Below, one piece after another: positions 24,848 to 33,073 of a stretch of DNA of 64,000 nucleotides (position 1 is its first letter; each line of letters opens with the position of its first letter). The DNA comes from Streptococcus pneumoniae (GTDB taxonomy: Bacteria > Bacillota > Bacilli > Lactobacillales > Streptococcaceae). Location of the stretch: contig NZ_CKYA01000003.1 in the NCBI RefSeq assembly GCF_001113365.1, forward strand, positions 165,592 through 229,591, read 5' to 3'. Below the pieces are notes generated by a model, which searched no databases, had not been told where the DNA came from, and saw only the letters and a program-made list of their open reading frames with translations. A program made the position numbers and the translations under genes.

Positions 24848-24922
24848 ATGAAGAAACAAATTTTAACATTATTGACAATCGTTGCTGATATTATTATCAT
24901 TTTGCCATTTCTAACTAATTGA
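24848..24922 (+). CDS. shp: Short hydrophobic peptide pheromone (SHP) precursor
   Basis: This 24-residue peptide (MKKQILTLLTIVADIIIILP, then FLTN) has a basic start, a hydrophobic body and an acidic residue (Asp14) before a hydrophobic C-terminus, the pattern of SHP precursors. The mature pheromone is probably the C-terminal segment starting at or near Asp14 (DIIIILPFLTN). SHPs are exported, trimmed by Eep-type protease, re-imported by Ami/Opp, and bind Rgg. A ribosome-binding site AAGGAGTGG precedes it. It is convergent with the rgg gene and overlaps its 3' end by 8 bp, the layout known for the pneumococcal Rgg144/SHP144 type. Confidence 0.88.
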   Translation: MKKQILTLLTIVADIIIILPFLTN

Positions 24923-25778
24923 TAAGCTCTTTGTATTGCTGCAAGCGCAATTCAAAAAGGGCTATCAATTGTGGATTTTCTAATACTTGCAGAGATTGGA
25001 TAAAGTGTTCAATCTCTTTTTGATTGCTTCCTTTGGTTTGAAGAAAAATCTGCATTTTCTTTAAAAATTGCCACAATACTTTTTCAAAAACATCGTATGG
25101 ACGCAGCATGCTCTCCAACTCGGCTTCAAAGATTGGGATGTAGGAGAAAAGTTTACGCTCCATGAACTCTGATAAGATATTTAAGAGCCCTTGCTTCATA
25201 TACAATCGATTGTGTACTAACTCTTTAAATTCTTTGGATTTCTCAAATAAAGAAGTTGATAAAAATATCAAATCTTGGTTACTCAAGAAGGGCATAGTAT
25301 TGCAAAAAAGGTAGAGTTCAAACCATGTCCAAGACTCAATAGCATAGAGATAAGTAGTCAAAAACTCCCTATCCTCCTCTGTTAGCAGATAGCTCTTATT
25401 TAAGGAATGAATAGCATTTTTAATCACAATGGCATTCAAACAACGATAGGTCTCTGCCATCTGTCCTTGCTCGACTTCCTCCAACAGTTGCTCTAAACCA
25501 GCTATATCTTGGTGGGCAAAGCGATCCACAACCCTCCTACCAATCTGCATATGTGGAGATTCTTGATAGTTGTTGAGCTTGTGCCCAAACTCATCAAAAT
25601 TCATATTGATTCCTTGAATAGCTAGGATTAGCTTGTCCGCAGATAGCATAGACTGTCCTAGTTCAAACTTGGATAGCTGAGAAGCTGTTAGTCCAGCACA
25701 AGCCACATCTGACTGCTTGAGCTTTCTAGCCAAGCGCAATTCCTTGTAAAATTCTCCCAATTCCATTCTCTCAATCAT
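24915..25778 (-). CDS. rgg: Rgg-family quorum-sensing regulator, partner of SHP
   Basis: This 287-residue protein has an N-terminal XRE helix-turn-helix (residues 5-60; FYKELRLARKLKQSDVACAG, SQLSKFELGQSMLSADKL) and a helical repeat domain for pheromone binding. The start at 25778 has AGGAGGTGG upstream. Its stop overlaps the end of the shp gene. It resembles pneumococcal Rgg144. The likely action is to activate shp and the divergent operon through the paired TGCGATTTT boxes. The cassette lies just downstream of tsaD. Confidence 0.88.
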   Translation of the reverse strand: MIERMELGEFYKELRLARKLKQSDVACAGLTASQLSKFELGQSMLSADKLILAIQGINMNFDEFGHKLNNYQESPHMQIGRRVVDRFAHQDIAGLEQLLEEVEQGQMAETYRCLNAIVIKNAIHSLNKSYLLTEEDREFLTTYLYAIESWTWFELYLFCNTMPFLSNQDLIFLSTSLFEKSKEFKELVHNRLYMKQGLLNILSEFMERKLFSYIPIFEAELESMLRPYDVFEKVLWQFLKKMQIFLQTKGSNQKEIEHFIQSLQVLENPQLIALFELRLQQYKELIN

Positions 25779-25852
25779 CTTACCACCTCCTAGCTTTTGC
25801 ATATTATATCATTATTTTTATAGTTTTGTCAAAATATTCTGACACTTTGGTG

Positions 25853-25881
25853 ATTGAAAAAGCCAGCCTTAAGCTGACTCT
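25853..25881 (-). terminator. Terminator after tsaD
   Basis: AGTCAGC-TTAAG-GCTGGCT followed by TTTTTC on the minus strand, directly after the stop codon. Confidence 0.75.
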
Positions 25882-26892
25882 TTATTCCATCGTATCAAAA
25901 GCGAGGCTTGGTTTGGCATTGAGGTCCCAGTTTGCAAAGTTTTCTTTGTTCCACTCGCTGACGCTGGCATAGGCAATCATACCTGCATTATCTCCGCAGA
26001 GGCGCAGAGGTGGAATGATAACCTTGACATCTGTGATTTCGGCTGCTAGGCGTTCTCTGAGACCTTTATTGGCTGCCACACCACCTGCCACGACAAGGGT
26101 TTTAACAGGGTATTTCTCCAAAGCCTTCTTAGTTTTTGCCATAAGAATATCCAAGACAGCTGCTTGGAAGGAAGCACACAAATCCTCTGTGGACAAGCTT
26201 TCTCCCTTTTGCTCGGCATTGTGGTGAAGATTGATAAAGGCCGATTTCAAACCTGAGAATGAAAACTCCAGATTATCTTCCTTAATCATGGCACGAGGAA
26301 AATCATAAATATCCTGCCCCTGATGAGCTAGCTCATCAATCTCACGACCTGCAGGATAGGTCAATCCCATGACACGGCCAACCTTATCATAGGCCTCACC
26401 AACCGCGTCATCTCGCGTTTCCCCAACAATCTTGTAATCACCAGCCTCAGAAACATAAACCAACTCTGTGTGTCCACCGCTGACCAAGAGGGCTAGCAAG
26501 GGAAACTCCAAAGGCTCTACACTCTGAGCTGCCATGAGGTGACCAGCCATGTGGTTAACAGGGATAAGTGGAAGTCCATGTGCCCAAGCAAAGGCCTTAG
26601 CAGCTGACAAGCCAACTAGCAAGGCTCCGACCAAGCCTGGTCCATAGGTAACCGCCACAGTTGTTACGTCCTCTTCTGTAATCCCTGCTTCTGCCAGAGC
26701 CTCCTCGATACAGGCTGTAATGACCTCGACATGGTGACGACTGGCTACTTCCGGCACTACGCCACCGAAACGTTTATGGCTCTCAATTTGACTAGCAATG
26801 ACATTGGACAAGAGCTCATCATCGTTTTTCAAGACGGCAACACTAGTCTCATCACAAGATGTCTCAAATGCTAAAATATATCTATCCTTCAT
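25882..26892 (-). CDS. tsaD: tRNA threonylcarbamoyladenosine synthesis protein TsaD
   Basis: This 336-residue ASKHA-fold protein with TsaB and TsaE transfers the threonylcarbamoyl group to A37 of ANN-decoding tRNAs. The motifs ILAFETSCDETSVAV, NHMAGH (metal-binding histidines) and VAGGVAANKGLRERL are clear. It overlaps rimI by 11 bp. A decayed copy of its last 45 bp lies at 23805-23860, beyond the inserted SHP/Rgg cassette. Confidence 0.96.
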   Translation of the reverse strand: MKDRYILAFETSCDETSVAVLKNDDELLSNVIASQIESHKRFGGVVPEVASRHHVEVITACIEEALAEAGITEEDVTTVAVTYGPGLVGALLVGLSAAKAFAWAHGLPLIPVNHMAGHLMAAQSVEPLEFPLLALLVSGGHTELVYVSEAGDYKIVGETRDDAVGEAYDKVGRVMGLTYPAGREIDELAHQGQDIYDFPRAMIKEDNLEFSFSGLKSAFINLHHNAEQKGESLSTEDLCASFQAAVLDILMAKTKKALEKYPVKTLVVAGGVAANKGLRERLAAEITDVKVIIPPLRLCGDNAGMIAYASVSEWNKENFANWDLNAKPSLAFDTME

Positions 26893-27319
26893 CTATTTCT
26901 CTCTTCATTATGATGGCGTCCTCGACTGGGTCATGGTAGTAGGCCTTTCGCTCAGCGATGACTGCCATCTTTTCTTTCTTGTAAAATGCTTGCGCTCGTT
27001 GGTTTGACTTTCTGACTTCTAGGAAAATCTCCTTGTCTGTCGGCAATTGAGCAAACAAGGCTGATGCAATTCCCTGACCCTGATAGTCTCCTTTAACAGC
27101 GATTTGCAGGACTTCTGCTTCAAAGATATTTTCCTGAACAGCTAGAAAACCAATCACTTCTGCCCCATCATAAGCCAGAGCATACCAAGTCTGGTCTTGA
27201 GCCAGGTCTGCTTGGATTTGTTCCAGCGTCCAAGGACTGACTGAGTAAACATCCACCATGACAGCGTAGATGGCTTGAGCCAGTTCAGGCTGTTGTTGGA
27301 TTCGTTTGATTTCTATCAT
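26882..27319 (-). CDS. rimI: RimI-like ribosomal-protein or general N-acetyltransferase
   Basis: This 145-residue GNAT-fold protein has the acetyl-CoA loop GDYQGQGIASALFAQL and a C-terminal NQRAQAFYKKE segment typical of RimI. It lies between tsaB and tsaD with 4-bp and 11-bp overlaps, a widespread gene order in Firmicutes. The likely substrate is the N-terminus of ribosomal protein bS18. Confidence 0.9.
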   Translation of the reverse strand: MIEIKRIQQQPELAQAIYAVMVDVYSVSPWTLEQIQADLAQDQTWYALAYDGAEVIGFLAVQENIFEAEVLQIAVKGDYQGQGIASALFAQLPTDKEIFLEVRKSNQRAQAFYKKEKMAVIAERKAYYHDPVEDAIIMKREIDEG

Positions 27320-27999
27320 AGGCGTTTAATGTAAGACTCACCAGACTCTGTGTGGTTCTTAAGCCAGTTTTCCTCAGCCTCGACACGCTTGAGGTAGTTA
27401 GGCACAAAGTCGTGCAAGGAGTCTGCTGCCTTGTCCCAGGCCCAGAGAGCTAGATTAGCTGCATTTGGCAAGGTTTCTTTGAAATTAGTCCTTGGCAAGT
27501 GTTCTTGAATCTGCTCAACAAAGGGGCCAACTTCTCCGACAAAGGTTACCTGACTAGCACCCTTGATTAGCTCAATCACTCGATCAAAAGGCAGGTGCGC
27601 TTCTGGCATGACAGGTTTCGCATTTTCATAAAATCCTGCGTAAACATTGTTGCGACGCGCATCTATCAAAGGGACGAACAAGCCTTCTTGTTGGTATGGC
27701 ACCAGAGCCAAGAGGCTAGACATACCAACCAACTCGATGTTCAGGGTATGAGCTAAGGTCTTGGCAGTTGCCACCGCAATTCGCAAGCCTGTGTAGCTAC
27801 CTGGCCCTTCTGCCACCACGATTCGGTCCAAATCCTTGGGCGTCCAGTCCAAACTCTCCATCAAAAAATCGATGGCTGGCATGAGGGTAATACTGTGATT
27901 TTTCTTAATATTAATCGTCGTCTCGGCAAGAACCTGCTTGTCCTCTAAAATAGCGAGAGAAAGAGCCTTGCTGGACGTATCAAAAGCTAATACTTTCAT
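27316..27999 (-). CDS. tsaB: TsaB, tRNA threonylcarbamoyladenosine synthesis dimerisation subunit
   Basis: This 227-residue protein has the N-terminal KVLAFDTSSKALSLAI and GPGSYTGLRIAVATAK motifs of TsaB, which dimerises with TsaD to activate it. It is the first gene of the tsaB-rimI-tsaD operon and overlaps rimI by 4 bp. Confidence 0.95.
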   Translation of the reverse strand: MKVLAFDTSSKALSLAILEDKQVLAETTINIKKNHSITLMPAIDFLMESLDWTPKDLDRIVVAEGPGSYTGLRIAVATAKTLAHTLNIELVGMSSLLALVPYQQEGLFVPLIDARRNNVYAGFYENAKPVMPEAHLPFDRVIELIKGASQVTFVGEVGPFVEQIQEHLPRTNFKETLPNAANLALWAWDKAADSLHDFVPNYLKRVEAEENWLKNHTESGESYIKRL

Positions 28000-28148
28000 A
28001 ACACATTCCTATCTTTTTGTCTGCTTACTATTATACTACAAAAGCTGGCACATGGGAATTTTCTTTGCCCCAAACAAAAATGCCTATACTTAGCCCAAAA
28101 ACAATTCGCAAATAAAATTCAAAAAAATCTTCGCTTTTCCTTTTCTTT

Positions 28149-28156
28149 TCCGAATA
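28149..28156 (+). promoter_or_regulatory. Candidate ComX (cin/com-box) promoter
   Basis: TCCGAATA matches 7 of 8 bases of the competence cin-box TACGAATA, with a T-rich stretch upstream, and lies 52 bp before the 59-residue ORF. In pneumococcus the cibABC bacteriocin operon at this position has such a site. Confidence 0.45.
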
Positions 28157-28208
28157 TAAAAGTGAACAAGAAAATTGAAAGGATCTTCGTAAGAAACTTG
28201 GATAAATC

Positions 28209-28388
28209 ATGCTAGATAAGAAACACATTTTTAGAAGGATAAATTTTATTATCTTTATCTCTTACAGTTTGCTAAGCATTCTCAATGATTTAAACATTAC
28301 TACTATCCCTTTACCAATTGATCTATCTGTTTGTATTGTTTTATTTTTATGCTTCAACTCTATTTTTGAACATAAGAAGAATCGTTAA
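28209..28388 (+). CDS. Small two-helix membrane protein, probable CibC-like immunity protein
   Basis: This 59-residue protein has two hydrophobic segments (residues 11-27 and 34-51) and charged ends (MLDKKHIFRR, EHKKNR). In pneumococcus the competence-induced bacteriocin genes cibA, cibB and cibC lie between the rnj region and tsaB in this orientation; this ORF occupies the cibC place and a cin-box-like site lies upstream, but no cibA or cibB ORF remains. The assignment to CibC rests on position and type, not on an alignment. A terminator (28463-28493) follows. Confidence 0.5.
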   Translation: MLDKKHIFRRINFIIFISYSLLSILNDLNITTIPLPIDLSVCIVLFLCFNSIFEHKKNR

Positions 28389-28462
28389 TATAAAAATAAG
28401 AGTAAATTCTGAAAGCAAACATTTATTCCGTTGTCATGTCATTTTAGAAAAATGCGAAGACC

Positions 28463-28496
28463 ACCTCATCTTGATAGATGGGGTGGAATTTTCGTG
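28463..28496 (+). terminator. Terminator after the small CibC-like gene
   Basis: CCACCTCATC pairs with GATGGGGTGG (one wobble) around a 6-nt loop, followed by AATTTTCG. Confidence 0.65.
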
Positions 28497-28527
28497 TCGT
28501 AAATCTACTACCTCTATATCCCCAAAC

Positions 28528-28554
28528 AAAAGTGCCCTAGCATGAGCAGGGCAT
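28528..28554 (-). terminator. Terminator of the 71-residue membrane-protein gene
   Basis: On the minus strand TGCCCT and AGGGCA form a stem around a 9-nt loop, followed by CTTTTGTTTGG. Confidence 0.65.
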
Positions 28555-28770
28555 CTAAGCATTTAATCCAAAGTAAAATACAAACCAAACGACATAGGTT
28601 ACAAGGAGGAGAAAAAGCGAATAGAGAGTCACAAAGGTAATCTTCCACAAGAACTTGGTTTGTCGTCGTTCCAGTTTGGCAAATAGAAGATTCCCTCCAT
28701 AAACACAAGCAATAAAAACGATAAAAGCTACCACGCGAACTCCGATAGCAAAAGCAAATAAGTTATACAT
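28555..28770 (-). CDS. Small hypothetical membrane protein (two helices)
   Basis: This 71-residue protein has hydrophobic segments at residues 5-28 and 42-68 joined by a basic loop (AKLERRQTKFLWK). No family function is recognised; a similar protein is found at this place in pneumococcus. A good ribosome-binding site (AAGGAGGATGG) precedes the start. A cre-like site (28861-28876) lies about 90 bp upstream. Confidence 0.7.
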   Translation of the reverse strand: MYNLFAFAIGVRVVAFIVFIACVYGGNLLFAKLERRQTKFLWKITFVTLYSLFLLLVTYVVWFVFYFGLNA

Positions 28771-28860
28771 AGGCCATCCTCCTTGACTTAAAATCTATAT
28801 GGAATTATGACAAGCAATAAATTTCACTTCCGTTATCAATATAACAAATTTTCTTCGTTT

Positions 28861-28876
28861 TTGCAAGCGCTTACTA
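28861..28876. promoter_or_regulatory. cre-like CcpA site upstream of rpoY and the divergent small gene
   Basis: TTGCAAGCGCTTACTA matches the cre consensus WTGNNARCGNWWWCAW at all but one position. It lies about 60 bp upstream of the rpoY -10 region, between divergent transcripts. Confidence 0.45.
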
Positions 28877-28930
28877 AAGGAATTATCCCATGACTTTCTC
28901 GTTTCCGTCTTTTACTAATTTTTCATTTTG

Positions 28931-28939
28931 TGGTATAAT
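28931..28939 (+). promoter_or_regulatory. Extended -10 promoter of rpoY-rnjA
   Basis: TGGTATAAT is an extended -10 about 110 bp before the rpoY start. No convincing -35 is visible. Confidence 0.6.
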
Positions 28940-29050
28940 TGAAATAATTGTAACGAATCAAGGTCAATCTAGACACAAAATGGAATGAAATCAAGCAAAT
29001 CTATGCTAAAAGTTTGGAATAAGCTGACCTGTAAAATAGAAAGGAACTAT

Positions 29051-29284
29051 ATGATTTACAAAGTTTTTTATCAAGAAACAAAAGAACGTAGCCCACGTCG
29101 TGAAACAACACGCGCACTTTACCTAGACATCGATGCCAGCTCAGAACTTGAGGGCCGTATCGCTGCTCGCCAACTTGTCGAAGAAAATCGCCCAGAGTAC
29201 AATATCGAATATATCGAACTCTTGTCTGACAAATTGCTAGATTACGAAAAAGAAACTGGCGCCTTCGAAATTACGGAGTTCTAA
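29051..29284 (+). CDS. rpoY: RNA polymerase epsilon subunit (RpoY)
   Basis: This 77-residue acidic protein (MIYKVFYQETKERSPRRETT) matches the DUF1447/RpoY family, the small epsilon subunit of Firmicute RNA polymerase. It is placed one base before rnjA, the conserved order. The start at 29051 has AAAGGAACT upstream; the longer frame to 28985 is not supported. Confidence 0.92.
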   Translation: MIYKVFYQETKERSPRRETTRALYLDIDASSELEGRIAARQLVEENRPEYNIEYIELLSDKLLDYEKETGAFEITEF

Positions 29285-29285
29285 T

Positions 29286-30965
29286 ATGGCCTATACTCTT
29301 AAACCTGAAGAAGTCGGCGTTTTTGCCATCGGTGGTCTGGGAGAAATCGGGAAAAACACTTACGGAATTGAATACCAAGATGAGATTATCATCGTCGATG
29401 CTGGGATTAAATTCCCAGAAGATGACTTGCTGGGTATCGACTATGTCATTCCTGACTACTCTTACATCGTAGACAATATCGACCGCGTCAAGGCTGTCTT
29501 AATCACACACGGACACGAGGACCACATCGGTGGGATTCCATTCCTACTCAAGCAAGCAAATGTCCCTATCTACGCTGGGCCGCTTGCCTTGGCTTTGATC
29601 CGTGGGAAACTCGAAGAACACGGCCTCTTGCGCAACGCCAAACTTTACGAAATCAACCACAATACTGAGTTGACCTTTAAAAATCTCAAGGCAACTTTCT
29701 TTAGAACGACTCACTCTATTCCAGAACCTTTGGGGATTGTCATTCATACTCCTCAAGGGAAAATTGTCTGTACGGGTGACTTCAAGTTTGACTTAACACC
29801 AGTTGGTGAACCAGCAGATTTGCACCGTATGGCAGCTCTTGGTGAAGACGGTGTACTCTGTCTCCTGTCTGACTCGACAAATGCAGAAATTCCAACCTTT
29901 ACCAACTCTGAAAAAGTCGTTGGCCAGTCCATCATGAAGATTATCCAAGGCATAGAGGGACGTATCATCTTTGCATCCTTTGCCTCAAATATCTTCCGTC
30001 TCCAGCAAGCAACAGAAGCTGCTGTTAAGACTGGGCGCAAGATCGCTGTCTTTGGTCGTTCTATGGAAAAGGCCATTGTCAACGGAATTGAGCTTGGCTA
30101 CATCAAAGCTCCGAAGGGAACCTTTATCGAGCCAAATGAAATCAAAGATTATCCTGCAGGAGAAGTTCTCATCCTCTGTACAGGTAGTCAGGGCGAGCCG
30201 ATGGCTGCCCTCTCTCGTATCGCCAACGGAACCCACCGTCAGGTACAACTCCAACCCGGCGATACGGTCATCTTCTCTTCAAGTCCAATCCCTGGAAACA
30301 CGACTAGCGTCAACAAGCTGATTAACATCATTTCTGAAGCTGGTGTCGAAGTTATCCACGGTAAAGTGAACAATATCCATACATCTGGACACGGTGGCCA
30401 GCAAGAGCAAAAACTCATGCTCCGCTTGATTAAGCCAAAATACTTCATGCCTGTCCACGGTGAATACCGCATGCAAAAAGTCCACGCTGGACTAGCGGTA
30501 GATACTGGTGTTGAGAAGGACAATATCTTTATCATGAGCAATGGTGATGTGCTTGCCCTTACTGCTGACTCAGCTCGTATTGCAGGTCATTTCAACGCCC
30601 AAGACATCTATGTCGATGGAAATCGTATCGGTGAAATCGGTGCTGCTGTCCTCAAAGATCGTCGTGATCTGTCTGAAGACGGTGTCGTTCTGGCAGTCGC
30701 AACTGTTGACTTCAAATCACAGATGATTCTATCTGGTCCAGACATCCTCAGCCGAGGCTTTGTCTACATGAGAGAGTCTGGCGACTTGATTCGCCAAAGC
30801 CAGCGAATCCTCTTCAATGCCATTCGTATCGCACTGAAAAACAAGGACGCTAGCGTTCAATCTGTCAATGGTGCCATTGTCAACGCTATTCGCCCCTTCC
30901 TCTATGAAAATACCGAACGTGAACCGATTATCATCCCGATGATCCTCACACCAGATGAAGAATAA
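29286..30965 (+). CDS. rnjA: Ribonuclease J
   Basis: This 559-residue metallo-beta-lactamase/beta-CASP ribonuclease has the zinc motif HGHEDHIGG, TGDFKFD and the beta-CASP motif TSGHGGQQEQKLML. RNase J provides 5'-3' exonuclease and endonuclease activity in mRNA decay. Length matches RNase J1. It follows rpoY with a one-base gap and ends before a strong hairpin terminator. Confidence 0.95.
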   Translation: MAYTLKPEEVGVFAIGGLGEIGKNTYGIEYQDEIIIVDAGIKFPEDDLLGIDYVIPDYSYIVDNIDRVKAVLITHGHEDHIGGIPFLLKQANVPIYAGPLALALIRGKLEEHGLLRNAKLYEINHNTELTFKNLKATFFRTTHSIPEPLGIVIHTPQGKIVCTGDFKFDLTPVGEPADLHRMAALGEDGVLCLLSDSTNAEIPTFTNSEKVVGQSIMKIIQGIEGRIIFASFASNIFRLQQATEAAVKTGRKIAVFGRSMEKAIVNGIELGYIKAPKGTFIEPNEIKDYPAGEVLILCTGSQGEPMAALSRIANGTHRQVQLQPGDTVIFSSSPIPGNTTSVNKLINIISEAGVEVIHGKVNNIHTSGHGGQQEQKLMLRLIKPKYFMPVHGEYRMQKVHAGLAVDTGVEKDNIFIMSNGDVLALTADSARIAGHFNAQDIYVDGNRIGEIGAAVLKDRRDLSEDGVVLAVATVDFKSQMILSGPDILSRGFVYMRESGDLIRQSQRILFNAIRIALKNKDASVQSVNGAIVNAIRPFLYENTEREPIIIPMILTPDEE

Positions 30966-30967
30966 AG

Positions 30968-31000
30968 CAAGAAAACAGCCCCGACGGAGCTGTTTTTTCT
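30968..31000 (+). terminator. Terminator after rnjA
   Basis: AAAACAGC-CCCGACGG-AGCTGTTTTTT, with inner GC pairing. Confidence 0.85.
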
Positions 31001-31039
31001 ATGCTTTCTTTTGAGATTAAAATCGAAATCAGACTAGAA

Positions 31040-31150
31040 GGCTAGGCGAAAGCATAACTTGAGTTAGCTCCCATAGTTCGAAGAACTATGGGAGGCTGTA
31101 GATGAATCAAAGCCAAGCTTTGAACTCATTCGTAAGAAGCCGACGACGTA
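31040..31150. repeat. Structured repeat related to the 34.9-35.1 kb element
   Basis: It shares GCATAACTTGAGTT (31052-31065), a following perfect hairpin (CTCCCATAGTTC-GAA-GAACTATGGGAG, 31068-31094), a CAAAGC/GCTTTG mini-hairpin and the closing CGACGTA with the element at 34874-35080, in the same order. Terminal repeats are degenerate. It touches the mnmG stop codon and its hairpin may serve as that gene's terminator. Confidence 0.6.
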
Positions 31151-33064
31151 TTATTTTGATTTTTGAAGAGTTTTAGAAATACTACGATTTTTACCTTCCA
31201 GATACACCATCAAAATAGAAATATCTGCCGGGTTTACTCCCGAAATACGGCTGGCTTGGCCGATGGTTTCTGGATTTATGAGTCTGAACTTCTGACGGGC
31301 TTCGGTTGCGATAGAATCAATGTCATCCCAGTCAATATTAGCTGGAATGCGTTTTTCTTCCATGCGTTTCATCTTGGCAACCTGATCCATAGCTTTTGAG
31401 ATGTAACCCTCGTATTTGATTTCTGTTTCAATCAATTCGATAATCTTATCATCCAAGTCCTCGGCAGCTGGTCCGATGAAAGCCACCACATCTTGGTAAG
31501 ACACTTCTGGACGGCGAAGGAATTCCTTAGCTGTCACTGCATCTGTCAACGGCTTGAAGCCCATCTCCTCAACCTTGGCATTGGTTTCCTTGACTGGCTT
31601 GAGTTTGATGCTATCTAGGCGCTTCATCTCATTGTCAAATTGATTTTTCTTGATTTCAAAACGAGCCCAGCGTTCATCGTCCACAAGTCCAATCTCACGT
31701 CCCATCTCAGTCAAACGCATATCGGCATTGTCATGACGGAGAATGAGACGGTATTCAGCACGACTGGTCAAGAGACGGTAGGGTTCAATGGTTCCCTTGG
31801 TCACCAAGTCGTCAATCATCACTCCGATATAACCGTCACTGCGCTTCAAAATCAATTCAGGCTTGCCTTGGATTTTCAGAGCTGCATTGATCCCAGCGAT
31901 AATCCCTTGCCCAGCAGCTTCTTCGTAACCTGACGTTCCATTTGTCTGACCAGCAGTGAAAAGTCCTGAGATTTTCTTGGTTTCCAGAGTAGCACGCAAC
32001 TGGTGAGGCAAGACCATGTCGTACTCAATGGCATAACCTGTTCGCATCATCTCTGCATTTTCCAAACCTTTGATAGAATGAACCAGCTCACGTTGCACAT
32101 CTTCAGGTAAACTGGTTGAGAGGCCTTGGACATAGACTTCCTCTGTATTGCGCCCTTCTGGCTCTAGGAAAAGTTGGTGGCGTTCCTTGTCTGCAAAGCG
32201 CACAATCTTGTCCTCAATCGACGGACAGTAACGAGGGCCCACTCCCTTGACCACACCTGTAAACATAGGCGCACGGTGGAGGTTGTTTTGGATAATCTCA
32301 TGACTGGTACCATTGGTATAGGTCAACCAGCATGGCACTTGATCCTTGACATAGTCCTCATCACGTGAAGTATATGAGAAGTGATTTGGCGCTTCGTCTC
32401 CTGGCTGAATCTCTGTCACATCGTAGTTGATTGAAGAAGCCTTGACACGTGGAGGCGTTCCTGTCTTGAAACGACCAATTTCGAGGCCCAATTCCTTGAG
32501 ATTGTCAGCAAGGTTAATAGAAGCTAGGCTGTGGTTAGGACCTGATGAGTACTTGAGGTCTCCGATGATAATTTCCCCACGGAGAGCCGTCCCTGTGGTC
32601 ACGATAACAGCCTTTGCAGCATACTCTTGATGGGTCGCTGTACGAACACCGACAACCTTGCCATCTTCCACCAAAATCTCATCAATCATAGTCTGACGAA
32701 GGGTCAGATTTTCTTGATTTTCAACTGTCTTGCGCATTTCCTTAGAGTAAAGTTCCTTGTCAGCCTGCGCACGAAGGGCACGAACGGCAGGACCCTTACC
32801 TGTGTTGAGCATCTTCATCTGGATGTAAGTCTTGTCAATAGTCTTAGCCATTTCACCACCGAGGGCATCAACTTCACGCACGACAATTCCCTTGGCAGAA
32901 CCACCGATAGAGGGGTTACAAGGCATGAAAGCCAGCATTTCAATGTTGATAGTCGCAAGTAAGACCTTACAACCCATACGGCTAGCAGCCAAGGAAGCCT
33001 CGACACCAGCATGTCCCGCACCGATTACAATAATATCGTATTCTTCAGTAAAATTATAAGTCAT
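31151..33064 (-). CDS. mnmG: tRNA uridine-5-carboxymethylaminomethyl modification enzyme MnmG (GidA)
   Basis: This 637-residue FAD enzyme works with MnmE to modify U34 of certain tRNAs. The N-terminal FAD motif GAGHAGVEAS, the MnmG motifs CNPSIGGSAKG and GYIGVMIDDLVTKG, and the C-terminal helical domain (SRISGVNPADISILM) are intact. Length is standard. The gene lies 9 bp after the Nudix gene. Confidence 0.96.
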   Translation of the reverse strand: MTYNFTEEYDIIVIGAGHAGVEASLAASRMGCKVLLATINIEMLAFMPCNPSIGGSAKGIVVREVDALGGEMAKTIDKTYIQMKMLNTGKGPAVRALRAQADKELYSKEMRKTVENQENLTLRQTMIDEILVEDGKVVGVRTATHQEYAAKAVIVTTGTALRGEIIIGDLKYSSGPNHSLASINLADNLKELGLEIGRFKTGTPPRVKASSINYDVTEIQPGDEAPNHFSYTSRDEDYVKDQVPCWLTYTNGTSHEIIQNNLHRAPMFTGVVKGVGPRYCPSIEDKIVRFADKERHQLFLEPEGRNTEEVYVQGLSTSLPEDVQRELVHSIKGLENAEMMRTGYAIEYDMVLPHQLRATLETKKISGLFTAGQTNGTSGYEEAAGQGIIAGINAALKIQGKPELILKRSDGYIGVMIDDLVTKGTIEPYRLLTSRAEYRLILRHDNADMRLTEMGREIGLVDDERWARFEIKKNQFDNEMKRLDSIKLKPVKETNAKVEEMGFKPLTDAVTAKEFLRRPEVSYQDVVAFIGPAAEDLDDKIIELIETEIKYEGYISKAMDQVAKMKRMEEKRIPANIDWDDIDSIATEARQKFRLINPETIGQASRISGVNPADISILMVYLEGKNRSISKTLQKSK

Positions 33065-33073
33065 ATTTCTCTC

